DNA from: Pseudomonadota bacterium
Lineage (GTDB): Bacteria; Myxococcota; Myxococcia; Myxococcales; Anaeromyxobacteraceae
Assembly: GCA_023428085.1 (NCBI GenBank)
Contig: JAEYZK010000109.1
Coordinates: 1 to 9,047, forward strand
Length of the DNA stretch: 9,047 bases
Direction of reading: 5' to 3'
Made by a program: the position numbers and the translations under genes. Positions within the stretch are counted from its first letter, which is position 1. Every line of letters starts with the position of its first letter. Below are positions 1 to 8,369 of the stretch, one piece after another. Under the pieces are notes generated by a model. That model was not told where the DNA came from and did no database searches. It worked only from the letters and a program-made list of their open reading frames with translations.

Positions 1-291
1 GAGGACGCACCACTTCACGGTTCGTACGGCCCACGGAGGCGGCGCGCCCTGGGCGGCCGTCCGGGGGTGGAGCTCGTGGGTGAACATGCCCAGCGGTAGA
101 GCAAGGGCAGGGCCATGCCGCGCGCGCGCCAGGCGCGCGGGATCACGGGATCCCGGCGCCGCCTCCCTGCGCGCCCGGGTGGAAGGTCCGTTGACACCTC
201 CGCCAACTGCCCGGCGTTCCACGCGTTTGCGCTGCCAAGCCCGTTTACACCCGAAAGAGGGAGTCGCGTTCCGTACGGCGGTCGGCGCAGG
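1..291. other. Non-coding stretch downstream of the sigma-54 regulator gene
   Basis: I find no convincing gene here. Short open frames exist on both strands, but they have low-complexity Arg/Pro/Gly/Ala translations typical of GC-rich shadow frames. The stretch lies 3' of the minus-strand operon, so a terminator might be expected. Two GC-rich hairpins can be drawn: 123-130 with 132-139 (CGCGCGCC / GGCGCGCG, one-base loop) and 138-144 with 149-155 (CGGGATC / GATCCCG, loop ACGG). Neither is followed by a T-run in either direction, so I do not call an intrinsic terminator. Confidence 0.5.
138..155. repeat. Short inverted repeat (hairpin), possible 3' end structure
   Basis: CGGGATC (138-144) is a perfect reverse complement of GATCCCG (149-155), with the four-base loop ACGG. 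It lies about 140 bases beyond the stop codon of the minus-strand response regulator gene, so it could be a transcript-end structure. There is no adjacent T-tract, and the distance is long for a dedicated terminator. In DNA this GC-rich such stems also arise by chance. Confidence 0.25.
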
Positions 292-1703
292 TCAGCGCTC
301 GGGATCCGGCTTGCCGTCGGGCGGGCGCTCGGGCGCGTCGGCGTCGATGCCGAGCCGCTTCAGCTTCGAGAGGAGCCCCACCCGCGAGATCCCCAGGATG
401 CGCGCCGCCGCGCTCCGGTTCCCCTGCGTGTAGCTCATGACGGCGCGGATGTGCTCCTCCTCCAGATCCGCCAGCGTGCGCCGGACCTCCCGCGGAACGC
501 GCGCCTCGGCCTTCGTGGCGGCGGCGCGCAGGTGCGCGGGCAGCGACGCGATCGAGAGGGCGGCCCCGGTCTCGAGGACCACGGCGCTCGCGATCACGTT
601 CTCGAGCTCGCGCAGGTTCCCGGGGAAGTCGTACGCCTCGAGCACCTCCATCACCGGCTCGGTGATCCGGTGGATGGTCTTGCCGTTCTCGCGGCAGTAC
701 CGGTCGAGGAAGTAGTAGGCGAGGAGCTCGACGTCGCCCTTCCGCTCGCGCAGCGGCGGGACGTAGATGGTGCTGATCGAGATCCGGTAGTAGAGGTCGC
801 GCCGGAACCGCCCCGCCTCGATCTCGCGCTCGAGATCCCGGTTCGTCGCGGCGATGATCCGGACGTCGGCCTCGCGCTTGCGCGTCGAGCCGACGCGGAA
901 GTACTCGCCGCTCTGGAGGACGCGCAGGAGCTTGGACTGGACCGAGGGATCGACGTCGCCGATCTCGTCGAGGAACAGCGTCCCGCCGTCGGCCTCCTCG
1001 AACACGCCCGGCCGGGCGGCGTCCGCGCCCGTGAAGGCGCCGCGCTCGTGGCCGAAGAACTGGGACTCGAAGAGCGACGACGCGAACGCGGCGGAGTTGA
1101 CGGCGATGAAGGGCTTGCCGGCCCGGGTCCCGAGCTCGTGGATGGCGCGCGCGACGAGCTCCTTGCCCGTCCCGCTCTCGCCCCAGACGAGGACGGTGTT
1201 GTTGCTGAGCGCGATCCGCTCCACCTCGCCCAGCGTCCGCATCAGCGCCTTGTCCTGCGTGACGAAGTCCTTGAACGCCTCCCGGAACCGCGGGCCCTGG
1301 CGGCCGCCCTGCTCCTGGAGCTGGTGCAGCTCCTCGCGGCGGCGCGATCCCTCCAGCGCCCGGTCGAGGCAGGCGACGAGCCGCTCGCTCGGGACCGGCT
1401 TGCACAGGTAGTCGAAGGCGCCGAGCTTCATCGACTCGACGGCGAGCTCGACGTCGCCCACGCCGGTGATGACCACCACCGCCATCCCGGGGTGGTGCGC
1501 CCGCGCCCAGCGGAGCACCTCCATCCCGGTGACCAGGGGCATGTCCATGTCGAGGAGCAGCAGGTCGAAGCGCCCGGCGGCGATGGTGTCCATCGCCTTG
1601 GTGCTGTCGTCGAGGACCTGGACCTCGTACCGGCCGGTCTGGGCGAGCAGCGTCTCGAAGCAGTGCAGGACGGCGCGGTCGTCGTCCAGGACGAGGATCC
1701 GGT

Positions 1704-1707
<4 letters not shown>
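292..1707 (-). CDS. NtrC-family sigma-54-dependent response regulator
   Basis: This 471-residue protein is a cytoplasmic DNA-binding activator of sigma-54 RNA polymerase. The receiver (about 3-118) has the acidic cluster D8-D10, phosphoacceptor D53 (LLDMDMP), T81 and K103, so it looks fully phosphorylatable. The AAA+ domain (about 145-385) has Walker A GESGTGKE (176-183), an intact GAFTGA loop (223-228) that contacts sigma-54, and Walker B GGTLFLDEIGD (241-251). A Fis-type helix-turn-helix lies at about 420-454 (GNRSAAARILGISR). Length and domain order match the NtrC/ZraR/AtoC group. The ATG at 1707 overlaps the stop of the upstream kinase gene as ATGA, implying translational coupling, and AAGGGG lies about 9 bases upstream. 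The adjacent kinases are the obvious phosphodonors. Target genes cannot be read from the window, and the specific family member is not recognisable, so no symbol is given. Confidence 0.95.
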
Positions 1708-3230
<1,523 letters not shown>

Positions 3231-3248
3231 CCGCTCGCCGACCGGCGG

Positions 3249-5054
3249 CTACCCGGCCTCCCGCGCGGCGGCCATCCCGCCGGGCGAGCCTGCGCCCGCC
3301 CGCCCTCCGCCGCGCCGCTCGCGCAGCCACCCCGACCCGGCCCCCGCGATCGGCAGCAGGACGCGGAACGTGGAGCCGCGCCCGACCCGGCTCTCCACCT
3401 CGATGACGCCGCCCGCGCGGCGCACGATGCCGTGGCAGATCGAGAGGCCGAGCCCCATCCCTTGCCCGACCGGCCGGGTGGTGAAGAACGGATCGAACAC
3501 CCGCGGCAGCACCTCGGGCGCGATGCCCACGCCGTCGTCGCGCACCTCGACCGCCACGTGCTCGCCGTCCCTGCGCGCCACGACCGCGATGGTGTTCGCC
3601 TCCCGCGGCCGGGGATGCAACGCGTGCGCGGCGTTCACGAGCAGGTTCAGGAACACCTGCCGCAGCTCGTGGGGGCGGGCGCGGACGGGCGCCAGGTCGC
3701 CGCCGAGCTCCACGTCGAGCAGGGCGCGCGGCTCGAGCTCGTGGCGGCACAGCTCCAGCGCGGAGCGCAGCTCCTGCCCGACGTCGACCCCCTCGGGCGC
3801 CGCCGTGCGGGCGCGCGCGAACGACTGGATCCCCTGGACGACGGCGCGCACCCGCTCCGCCCCGCCCACCGCGTCCAGCGCGGCGTGGAGCAGCTCGTGG
3901 CGGGGGGCGGCCTCGGCCTCGGGCAGCCGGAGCTCCTCCGCGAGGTACGCCAGGTTCGCGAGCACGTACGAGAGCGGGTTGTTGATCTCGTGGGCCACCC
4001 CCGACGCCATGGTCCCCACGGTCGCCAGGCGTTCGGCGGTCGCGAGCCGCTGCTGCGCCTCGTCGAGGGCGCGGGTCCGCTCCTGGACGGCGCGCGCGAG
4101 CAGCTCGTCGCGGCGCGCGACCGTGCGCGCGGCCGCGTGGAACAGCCGGGTCACCGCCCGCAGCTCGCGCGCGGGCGGCAGGCGGGCCGGGAGCGCCACC
4201 TCCCGATCCTGGGCGAGCGCGCGCGCCTGGGCGGCCAGGGCGTGGAGCGGCGCGGTGAGGAGCCGGCGCTGGAGCAGGTACAGGACCCCGACCGTGGCGG
4301 CGAGGACCACGAGCAGGAACGAGGAGAGCCGGAGCGCGAGGTCTGCGCTCCCGTGCGCGGACGCGAGCGGGACCCGGATGGAGATGACGGAGGCGAGCTC
4401 TCCCTGGCGGCGGCCGAAGCTGCGCAGGGCGCCGAACGTGTCGAGGAGGCCGGGGGGCGCGCTGGCGGGGTCGCCATGGCACCGGAGGCAAGATCGCTCG
4501 ATCGTCTCGCCGCGCCGCATCACCACGAGGTAGTCCCGGCCGCGGAGCGTCCGCACCCCGGACCAGGTCTGCAGCGCAGGGTCGGCGGCGGCGCGCGCGA
4601 GGAAGGCGCGCTCGTCGGCGTCGGCCTCGTTCTCCGGGCTCCGCGCGTCGATCGCGCTCTCCTTGTACTCGAGGCCGGCCACCTCGACCGTGCCGGCGAG
4701 GTGCCGGTAGTGCGCGTTGATCCGGCGGACGGCGTAGGTCGAGGACTGCCACGCGGGATCGAAGCGCGTCGGGTCGTCCGCGCCGCCGCCGATCCGCTCC
4801 ACCGCGGGCTTGAGCTCCTGGTTGATGTAGGCGTGGATGGCCAGGTTCCGGGCGAGGGCGCGGTCTGCGGACGTGATCGCGTCGTGCAGCGTCTGCGCCC
4901 GCAAGGAGTGGACGACGAACGCGACGGCCACCGCGGAGGCGACGAGGTACACCGCGCCGATCGCCAGCGCGGACTTGCGCGCCGCGCTCCAGCCCGCGAC
5001 CCGCACGGCCCACCGCCGCCCGAACCGCCGGTGTCGACGAAGCACGCCGCGCAT
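3249..5054 (-). CDS. Tll0287-like (DUF3365) heme-motif sensor histidine kinase
   Basis: This is a 601-residue inner-membrane histidine kinase and the first gene of the minus-strand operon. One transmembrane helix (about 29-50) is followed by an extracytoplasmic domain (about 51-240), a second helix (about 243-262) and a HAMP-like linker (about 263-315). The extracytoplasmic domain ends with ERSCLRCHGDP, which contains the c-type heme motif CxxCH (C189, C192, H193). The following FGRRQGELASVISIRVPL stretch is typical of Tll0287-like/DUF3365 sensors. Kinase motifs are complete: H-box GVAHEINNP (H355), N-box VFLNLLVNAA (N470/N474), G1 DDGVGIAP (507-), F-box FDPFFTTRP and G2 GMGLGLSIC. A Gly/Arg-rich tail of about 30 residues follows the catalytic domain. 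The open frame extends further upstream, but GGAGGG placed 4 bases before the ATG at 5054, and the start of the hydrophobic segment soon after, fix the start. Inferred role: sensing redox state or a diatomic ligand through covalently bound heme and signalling to the operon's sigma-54 regulator. Confidence 0.93.
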   Translation of the reverse strand: MRGVLRRHRRFGRRWAVRVAGWSAARKSALAIGAVYLVASAVAVAFVVHSLRAQTLHDAITSADRALARNLAIHAYINQELKPAVERIGGGADDPTRFDPAWQSSTYAVRRINAHYRHLAGTVEVAGLEYKESAIDARSPENEADADERAFLARAAADPALQTWSGVRTLRGRDYLVVMRRGETIERSCLRCHGDPASAPPGLLDTFGALRSFGRRQGELASVISIRVPLASAHGSADLALRLSSFLLVVLAATVGVLYLLQRRLLTAPLHALAAQARALAQDREVALPARLPPARELRAVTRLFHAAARTVARRDELLARAVQERTRALDEAQQRLATAERLATVGTMASGVAHEINNPLSYVLANLAYLAEELRLPEAEAAPRHELLHAALDAVGGAERVRAVVQGIQSFARARTAAPEGVDVGQELRSALELCRHELEPRALLDVELGGDLAPVRARPHELRQVFLNLLVNAAHALHPRPREANTIAVVARRDGEHVAVEVRDDGVGIAPEVLPRVFDPFFTTRPVGQGMGLGLSICHGIVRRAGGVIEVESRVGRGSTFRVLLPIAGAGSGWLRERRGGGRAGAGSPGGMAAAREAG

Positions 5055-5058
5055 CCAT

Positions 5059-5064
5059 CCCTCC
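5059..5064 (-). promoter_or_regulatory. Shine-Dalgarno site fixing the start of the heme-motif kinase
   Basis: The minus strand reads GGAGGG, then four bases, then ATG at 5054. This is the best ribosome-binding site among the minus-strand genes and excludes the upstream in-frame starts that extend the open frame as far as 5663 across pdxJ. Confidence 0.7.
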
Positions 5065-5076
5065 GGTCCTGTCTCG

Positions 5077-5092
5077 TGCAACGTCCGTGCGC
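5077..5092 (-). promoter_or_regulatory. Candidate sigma-54 (-24/-12) promoter for the two-kinase/regulator operon
   Basis: The minus strand reads GCGCACGGACGTTGCA. Aligned to the sigma-54 consensus TGGCACG-N4-TTGCA, it matches GCACG, the exact four-base spacer and the whole TTGCA. The two mismatches are at the first two positions (GC instead of TG), and one of them is half of the highly conserved -25/-24 GG pair. The predicted transcription start is near 5066, giving a leader of about 12 bases that begins at the Shine-Dalgarno region. No -35/-10 promoter is evident here. Finding this element just upstream of an operon that encodes a sigma-54 activator suggests possible autoregulation, but that is inference. 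Confidence 0.38.
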
Positions 5093-5107
5093 GTGGCGCC
5101 GCGCACG
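5086..5107. repeat. 8-bp inverted repeat in the divergent intergenic region
   Basis: CGTGCGCG (5086-5093) and CGCGCACG (5100-5107) are perfect reverse complements separated by TGGCGC. The left arm overlaps the -24 half of the candidate sigma-54 promoter. It could be a regulator operator or a chance GC-rich dyad. Confidence 0.3.
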
Positions 5108-5235
5108 CGCCAAGGAGATCCCGCGAGGCCGAGGGCACCCGGGGTCGCGCGCCAGGTCGCCCCGCCGCCCCGCTCCGGCCGCTGCGCGGCGGCGCGACGT
5201 GTGCGAGGATCTCCGCCGTTCGCCCCGAGGCCCCG

Positions 5236-5985
5236 ATGACCCAGCTCTCCGTCAACGTGAACAAGATCGCGACGCTCCGGAACACCCGGGCGCTCGGCAT
5301 CCCGGACGTGGTCCGGCTCTCCGCGGTCGCCCTCGAGGCGGGTGCGCACGGCATCACGGTCCACCCGCGGCCGGACGAGCGGCACATCCGCGCCGCCGAC
5401 GTCGCGCCGGTGGCGGAGGTGGTCCGCCGCTTCCCGGGCGCGGAGTACAACATCGAGGGGAACCCGTTCCACGGCCTCGTCGAGCACTGCGAGCGCGTGC
5501 GCCCCGACCAGGCGACCCTCGTGCCGGACGCGCGCGAGGCGTTCACGAGCAACCACGGCTGGAACCTCGCGGAGCTCCCGAGCGCCGCGCGCGCCGCGCT
5601 CGCGAACGCCATCGGCCGCCTGCACGCCGCCGGCGCCCGCGTGAGCCTGTTCCTCGATCCCATCCCGGAGCTGATGCCGCTCGCCCGCGCGATCGGGGCC
5701 GACCGGATCGAGCTCTACACCGAGCCCTACGCGGCCGCGGGCGGCGCGCGCCGGGCCGACGCGCTCCGGACGTACGCGGCCGCGGCCCGCGCCGCGCGGG
5801 CGGCCGGCCTCGGCGTCAACGCGGGCCACGATCTCAACCTCGAGAACCTGGGGCCGTTCCTCGACGCGGTGCCCGGCGTGGACGAGGTGTCGATCGGTCA
5901 CGCGCTCATCGCGGACGCGCTCGAGCTCGGGCTCGGCGCGGCGGTCCGGCGGTACGCCGCGATCTGCGCGGGGACGCGGGGATAG
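5236..5985 (+). CDS. pdxJ: Pyridoxine 5'-phosphate synthase PdxJ
   Basis: This 249-residue cytoplasmic TIM-barrel enzyme condenses 1-deoxy-D-xylulose 5-phosphate with 3-amino-2-oxopropyl phosphate to form pyridoxine 5'-phosphate, the last ring-forming step of the DXP-dependent vitamin B6 pathway. Family signatures run the whole length: LSVNVNKIATLRNTR (4-18), GITVHPRPDERHI (39-51), YNIEGNP (71-77), TLVPD (94-98), SLFLDP (137-142), ELYTEPYA (159-166), GVNAGHDLNLENL (193-205) and SIGHALIADAL (219-229). Residues corresponding to the E. coli active-site His45, Glu72 and His193 appear as H43, E74 and H198. The N-terminal NxNK replaces the NxDH of the E. coli type, as in Bacteroidetes-like PdxJ. 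GAGG at 5227-5230, five bases before the ATG, supports the start. The gene is transcribed divergently from the kinase operon and ends 22 bases from the convergent hybrid kinase gene. No acpS follows it, unlike the common pdxJ-acpS pair. Confidence 0.95.
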   Translation: MTQLSVNVNKIATLRNTRALGIPDVVRLSAVALEAGAHGITVHPRPDERHIRAADVAPVAEVVRRFPGAEYNIEGNPFHGLVEHCERVRPDQATLVPDAREAFTSNHGWNLAELPSAARAALANAIGRLHAAGARVSLFLDPIPELMPLARAIGADRIELYTEPYAAAGGARRADALRTYAAAARAARAAGLGVNAGHDLNLENLGPFLDAVPGVDEVSIGHALIADALELGLGAAVRRYAAICAGTRG

Positions 5986-6007
5986 CCGGGCCAGCCCTCC
6001 GGGCGCG

Positions 6008-7630
6008 TCACGGCGCGGTGGCCGCGGGCGGATCGGCCGCGCGGCGGCCGGCCGGGCACTGGATGATGCTCGCGAGCCGATCGGGGTCCGGCGGCTTCGC
6101 GACGTGCGCGTCGAACCCCGCCGCGAGCGCCCGCGCCACGTCCTCGGGCTGCGCGTAGCCGCTCAGCGCGACGAGGGTCGCGCCCTCGCCCGCGGCGCGG
6201 AGCTGCCGCGCGACCGCGTAGCCGTCCATCCCGGGGAGGCCGATGTCGCACAGGACGAGGTCGAACGGGCGCGCGCGCGCGGTCGCGACGGCGCCCGGGC
6301 CGTCGTACGCGACCGCGACCTCGTGGCCGAGCATCGCCACGAGCTCCGCCAGGGACTCCGCCGCGTCGCGGTTGTCGTCCACGACGAGCACGCGACGGGC
6401 GGGCGCGGCGGCCCCGGCCCCCCGGCGCTCGGCCGTGGGCCCGCGCGCCGCGTGCCCCGGCGCGAGCGGGAGCGCCACGGTGAAGTCGGCGCCGCGGTCG
6501 TTCGCGAACCCGACCTCGCCGCCGTGCAGCGCCACGAGGCCCTTGACCAGCGCGAGCCCCAGGCCGAGGCCGCCCTCGCTCCGCGCCAGGGTCTGCCGGC
6601 CCTGCGAGAACGGCTGGAAGAGCGAGGGCAGGACGTCGGAGGCGATCCCGGGCCCCGTGTCGTGGACGTGCACGAGCGCGCGCCCTCCCTCCACCCGGAG
6701 GGAGAGCGTCACGCGCCCGCCGGCGGGCGTGAACTTGGCGGCGTTGGAGAGCAGGTTGCCGAAGATCTGCGCGAGGCGCGTCTCGTCGCCGTGCACCGGG
6801 ACGGGCGCGTCGGGGAGCTCGACGTGGAGCTCCAGGCCGCGCCCGGCGATCAGCGCGCGGTGGTCGTCCGCGGACCGGCGGGCGAGGGCGGCCAGGTCGA
6901 GGTCCGCGCGGCGGAGCTCGATCTTCCCGCGGGCGACGCGCGTCACGTCGAGGAGGTCGTCCACGAGGCGCGTGAGGTGGCCGACCTGGCGGACCGCGAC
7001 CTCGCGGGCGTGGAGCGCCTGCGCGCTCGCGGGATCGACGCGCTCGAGGATGTAGAGGGAGTTCCGGATCGGCGCGAGCGGGTTCCGCCGCTCGTGCGAG
7101 AGCATGCCGAGGAACTCGTTCTTCCTGCGGTCCGCCTCGCGCAGGTCGTCGGCGAGCTTGCGGTGCAGCGCCTCGCTCTGCTTGAGCGCGTCCTGGAACC
7201 GCTTCCGCTCCGTGATGACCTCCGCGAAGATGATGATCCCGCCGATGTCCCCCGCGTCGGTGCGCCAGGGCAGGATCTCCCACCGGACCCAGTCGAGCGT
7301 CCCGTCGGCGCGCGGGAACGGGTCCTCCTCGGCGGACTCCACCGCGCCCGCGAGGCAGCGGCGGTGGATCTCCCGCCAGCGGTCCGGGACGTCCGGGAAC
7401 ACCTCGTAGTGGCTCCTGCCGACGAGACCATCGACCGCGACGCGGAAGTCGGTGGCGAACCGGCGGCTCGTCGCCAGGTAGCGCATGTCGCGATCCAGGA
7501 GGGCGACGGAGGCGGGGACGTGCTCGATGAAGAGCCGCAGGCGCTGCTCGCTCGCGCGGAGGGCCTGCTCGGTCCGTTCGTGGAGGTCGCCCCCCGCACC
7601 CTGGTTCGTGAGCTCCGCGCTGGAAGTCAT
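6008..7630 (-). CDS. Soluble PAS hybrid histidine kinase with C-terminal receiver
   Basis: This 540-residue protein has no transmembrane segment, so it is presumably cytoplasmic. A PAS/PAC sensor region (about 25-142) contains GRSHYEVFPDVP (71-82) and DGTLDWVRWEILPW (109-122). A short helical linker leads to the HisKA H-box MLSHERRNPLAPI (H179; Arg where Leu is usual in HELRNP). The ATPase domain has an N-box (GNLLSNAAKFT, N292/N296), G1 DTGPGIA (324-330) and G2 GGLGLGLALVK (353-363). A linker rich in Ala, Gly and Arg (about 391-412) precedes a receiver with D418/D419, phosphoacceptor D462 (CDIGLPGMDG), S490 and K512, all intact. There is no Hpt domain, so phosphate output would need an external Hpt protein or another receiver. 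The ATG at 7630 with GGGGA about 10 bases upstream is preferred over the in-frame GTG at 7690, which lacks a ribosome-binding site. PAS ligand and partner are unknown. Confidence 0.92.
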   Translation of the reverse strand: MTSSAELTNQGAGGDLHERTEQALRASEQRLRLFIEHVPASVALLDRDMRYLATSRRFATDFRVAVDGLVGRSHYEVFPDVPDRWREIHRRCLAGAVESAEEDPFPRADGTLDWVRWEILPWRTDAGDIGGIIIFAEVITERKRFQDALKQSEALHRKLADDLREADRRKNEFLGMLSHERRNPLAPIRNSLYILERVDPASAQALHAREVAVRQVGHLTRLVDDLLDVTRVARGKIELRRADLDLAALARRSADDHRALIAGRGLELHVELPDAPVPVHGDETRLAQIFGNLLSNAAKFTPAGGRVTLSLRVEGGRALVHVHDTGPGIASDVLPSLFQPFSQGRQTLARSEGGLGLGLALVKGLVALHGGEVGFANDRGADFTVALPLAPGHAARGPTAERRGAGAAAPARRVLVVDDNRDAAESLAELVAMLGHEVAVAYDGPGAVATARARPFDLVLCDIGLPGMDGYAVARQLRAAGEGATLVALSGYAQPEDVARALAAGFDAHVAKPPDPDRLASIIQCPAGRRAADPPAATAP

Positions 7631-7745
7631 GCCGTCGTCATCCCCGCCGCCCCGGCGTGGACGATGGGACTCGTAGTCGGGGAGCGGCACCGGCGCAGGC
7701 CGGGCGCGGCTTCCTTGCGGAGCGTGTCGGGACGGGGAGAACGTC

Positions 7746-7762
7746 CGGGGCGCCCGGCCCCG
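7746..7762. repeat. 6-bp GC hairpin, possible attenuator or terminator after the thioesterase gene
   Basis: CGGGGC (7746-7751) pairs perfectly with GCCCCG (7757-7762) around the loop GCCCG. It lies about 77 bases beyond the thioesterase stop codon in the direction of transcription. No T-run follows, so terminator function is uncertain. Confidence 0.28.
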
Positions 7763-7766
7763 TGCG

Positions 7767-7835
7767 GGCGAGGAGCCGGCGGGCGGCGCGGTTCCTCTCC
7801 GAGCCGCGGCGGGGCGCGGCGAGGAGCGGCGGGCG
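7767..7835. repeat. Imperfect 18/19-base direct repeat, two copies
   Basis: GGCGAGGAGCCGGCGGGCG (7767-7785) recurs at 7818-7835 with a single missing C. The two starts are 51 bases apart. The repeat lies just 3' of the thioesterase gene. Base composition raises the chance of such matches. Confidence 0.35.
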
Positions 7836-7838
7836 CGC

Positions 7839-8333
7839 TCAGCCGCCCAGCCACTTCGCCCCGGGCACCTCGATCGCCAGCACCTCGGCCCGCGCGCGCG
7901 CCTGGCCCTCCGACCAGAGGCTGCACGCGATGGTGCGCTTCCGGCCGCTCGCCGCGCGGAGCCGGGCGCGGAGCTCGATCGGGCTGCCGATCGGCGTCGG
8001 CGCGAGGTAGTCCACCTGGAGCGAGGCCGTCACCGACCAGAGGAGCGGGTCGGACCCGAGCTCCCGGTCCGCCGCGCGGTACGCGTGGGCGATCGCCGTG
8101 CAGATGCAGTGGCAGTCGAAGACCGCCGCGATGAAGCCGCCGTACAGCACGTCCGTCGGACCGGCCATGAACTGCGGCGGCGGCTGCAGGCGGCACACGG
8201 CGTCCTCCCCTTCCCAGTAGCTCTTGATCCGGAGCCCGTGCGGGTTGAGGGTGCCGCAGCCCCAGCAGTGGTTGTGCGGGATCGAGTCCTGGAAGGCGCG
8301 CATGCGGGGATCGTTGCGCGGGCGCGCCGGCAC
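7839..8333 (-). CDS. Hotdog-fold PaaI-like thioesterase family protein
   Basis: This 164-residue protein is probably a cytoplasmic acyl-CoA thioesterase of the PaaI/4HBT hotdog superfamily. It opens with the CWGCG-x-x-NPHGL signature (C23, C26, N30-L34), as seen in a PaaI-like subgroup that carries a CFGCG-type motif. The central helix segment is VLYGGFIAAVFDCH (62-75): YGG occupies the position where HGG is common, and D73 lies in the helix. The usual beta-strand segment follows (SVTASLQVDYLAPTPIGSPIELRA in 100-123). Length is normal for a single hotdog domain. A GTG start at 8333 is chosen because GAGG lies about 6 bases upstream; the next ATG at 8303 (residue 11) has no visible ribosome-binding site. 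The receiver gene ends 36 bases upstream on the same strand, so the two may be co-transcribed. The substrate cannot be predicted, and the specific enzyme activity is inferred from fold only. Confidence 0.82.
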   Translation of the reverse strand: MPARPRNDPRMRAFQDSIPHNHCWGCGTLNPHGLRIKSYWEGEDAVCRLQPPPQFMAGPTDVLYGGFIAAVFDCHCICTAIAHAYRAADRELGSDPLLWSVTASLQVDYLAPTPIGSPIELRARLRAASGRKRTIACSLWSEGQARARAEVLAIEVPGAKWLGG

Positions 8334-8369
8334 CGCTCGCCTCGGTGGGGGCCGGGGCGGGCGCCTCCC

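Larger units (their letters stand above)
7631..7838. other. 208-base intergenic region between thioesterase and hybrid kinase genes
   Basis: No gene is recognisable. The region holds a GC hairpin (7746-7762) and an imperfect direct repeat (7767-7785 and 7818-7835). It presumably contains the promoter of the minus-strand hybrid kinase, but I see no -35/-10 or -24/-12 match. Confidence 0.5.

Noticed and set aside
91..102. AGCGGTAGAGCA, a string like a tRNA D-arm.
   Set aside because: The preceding GCCC cannot form the full D-stem with GAGC, and no T-arm or acceptor stem occurs at the right distance downstream.
191..196. TTGACA, a perfect -35 hexamer on the plus strand.
   Set aside because: No -10-like sequence occurs 16-18 bases downstream, and the only thing it would transcribe is antisense of the sigma-54 regulator.
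5114..5214. GGAGATCC (5114-5121) and GGATCTCC (5207-5214), an inverted 8-mer pair in the pdxJ upstream region.
   Set aside because: An 85-base separation and simple composition make a chance match likely. The second copy lies close to the pdxJ start without any other supporting feature.
5986..6007. A possible bidirectional terminator between the convergent pdxJ and hybrid kinase genes.
   Set aside because: The 22-base gap only allows stems of 3-4 bp with tiny loops and has no T-run on either strand.
6104..8134. A 676-codon plus-strand open frame opposite the hybrid kinase and thioesterase.
   Set aside because: It is a mirror frame of real minus-strand genes, with no recognisable motif.
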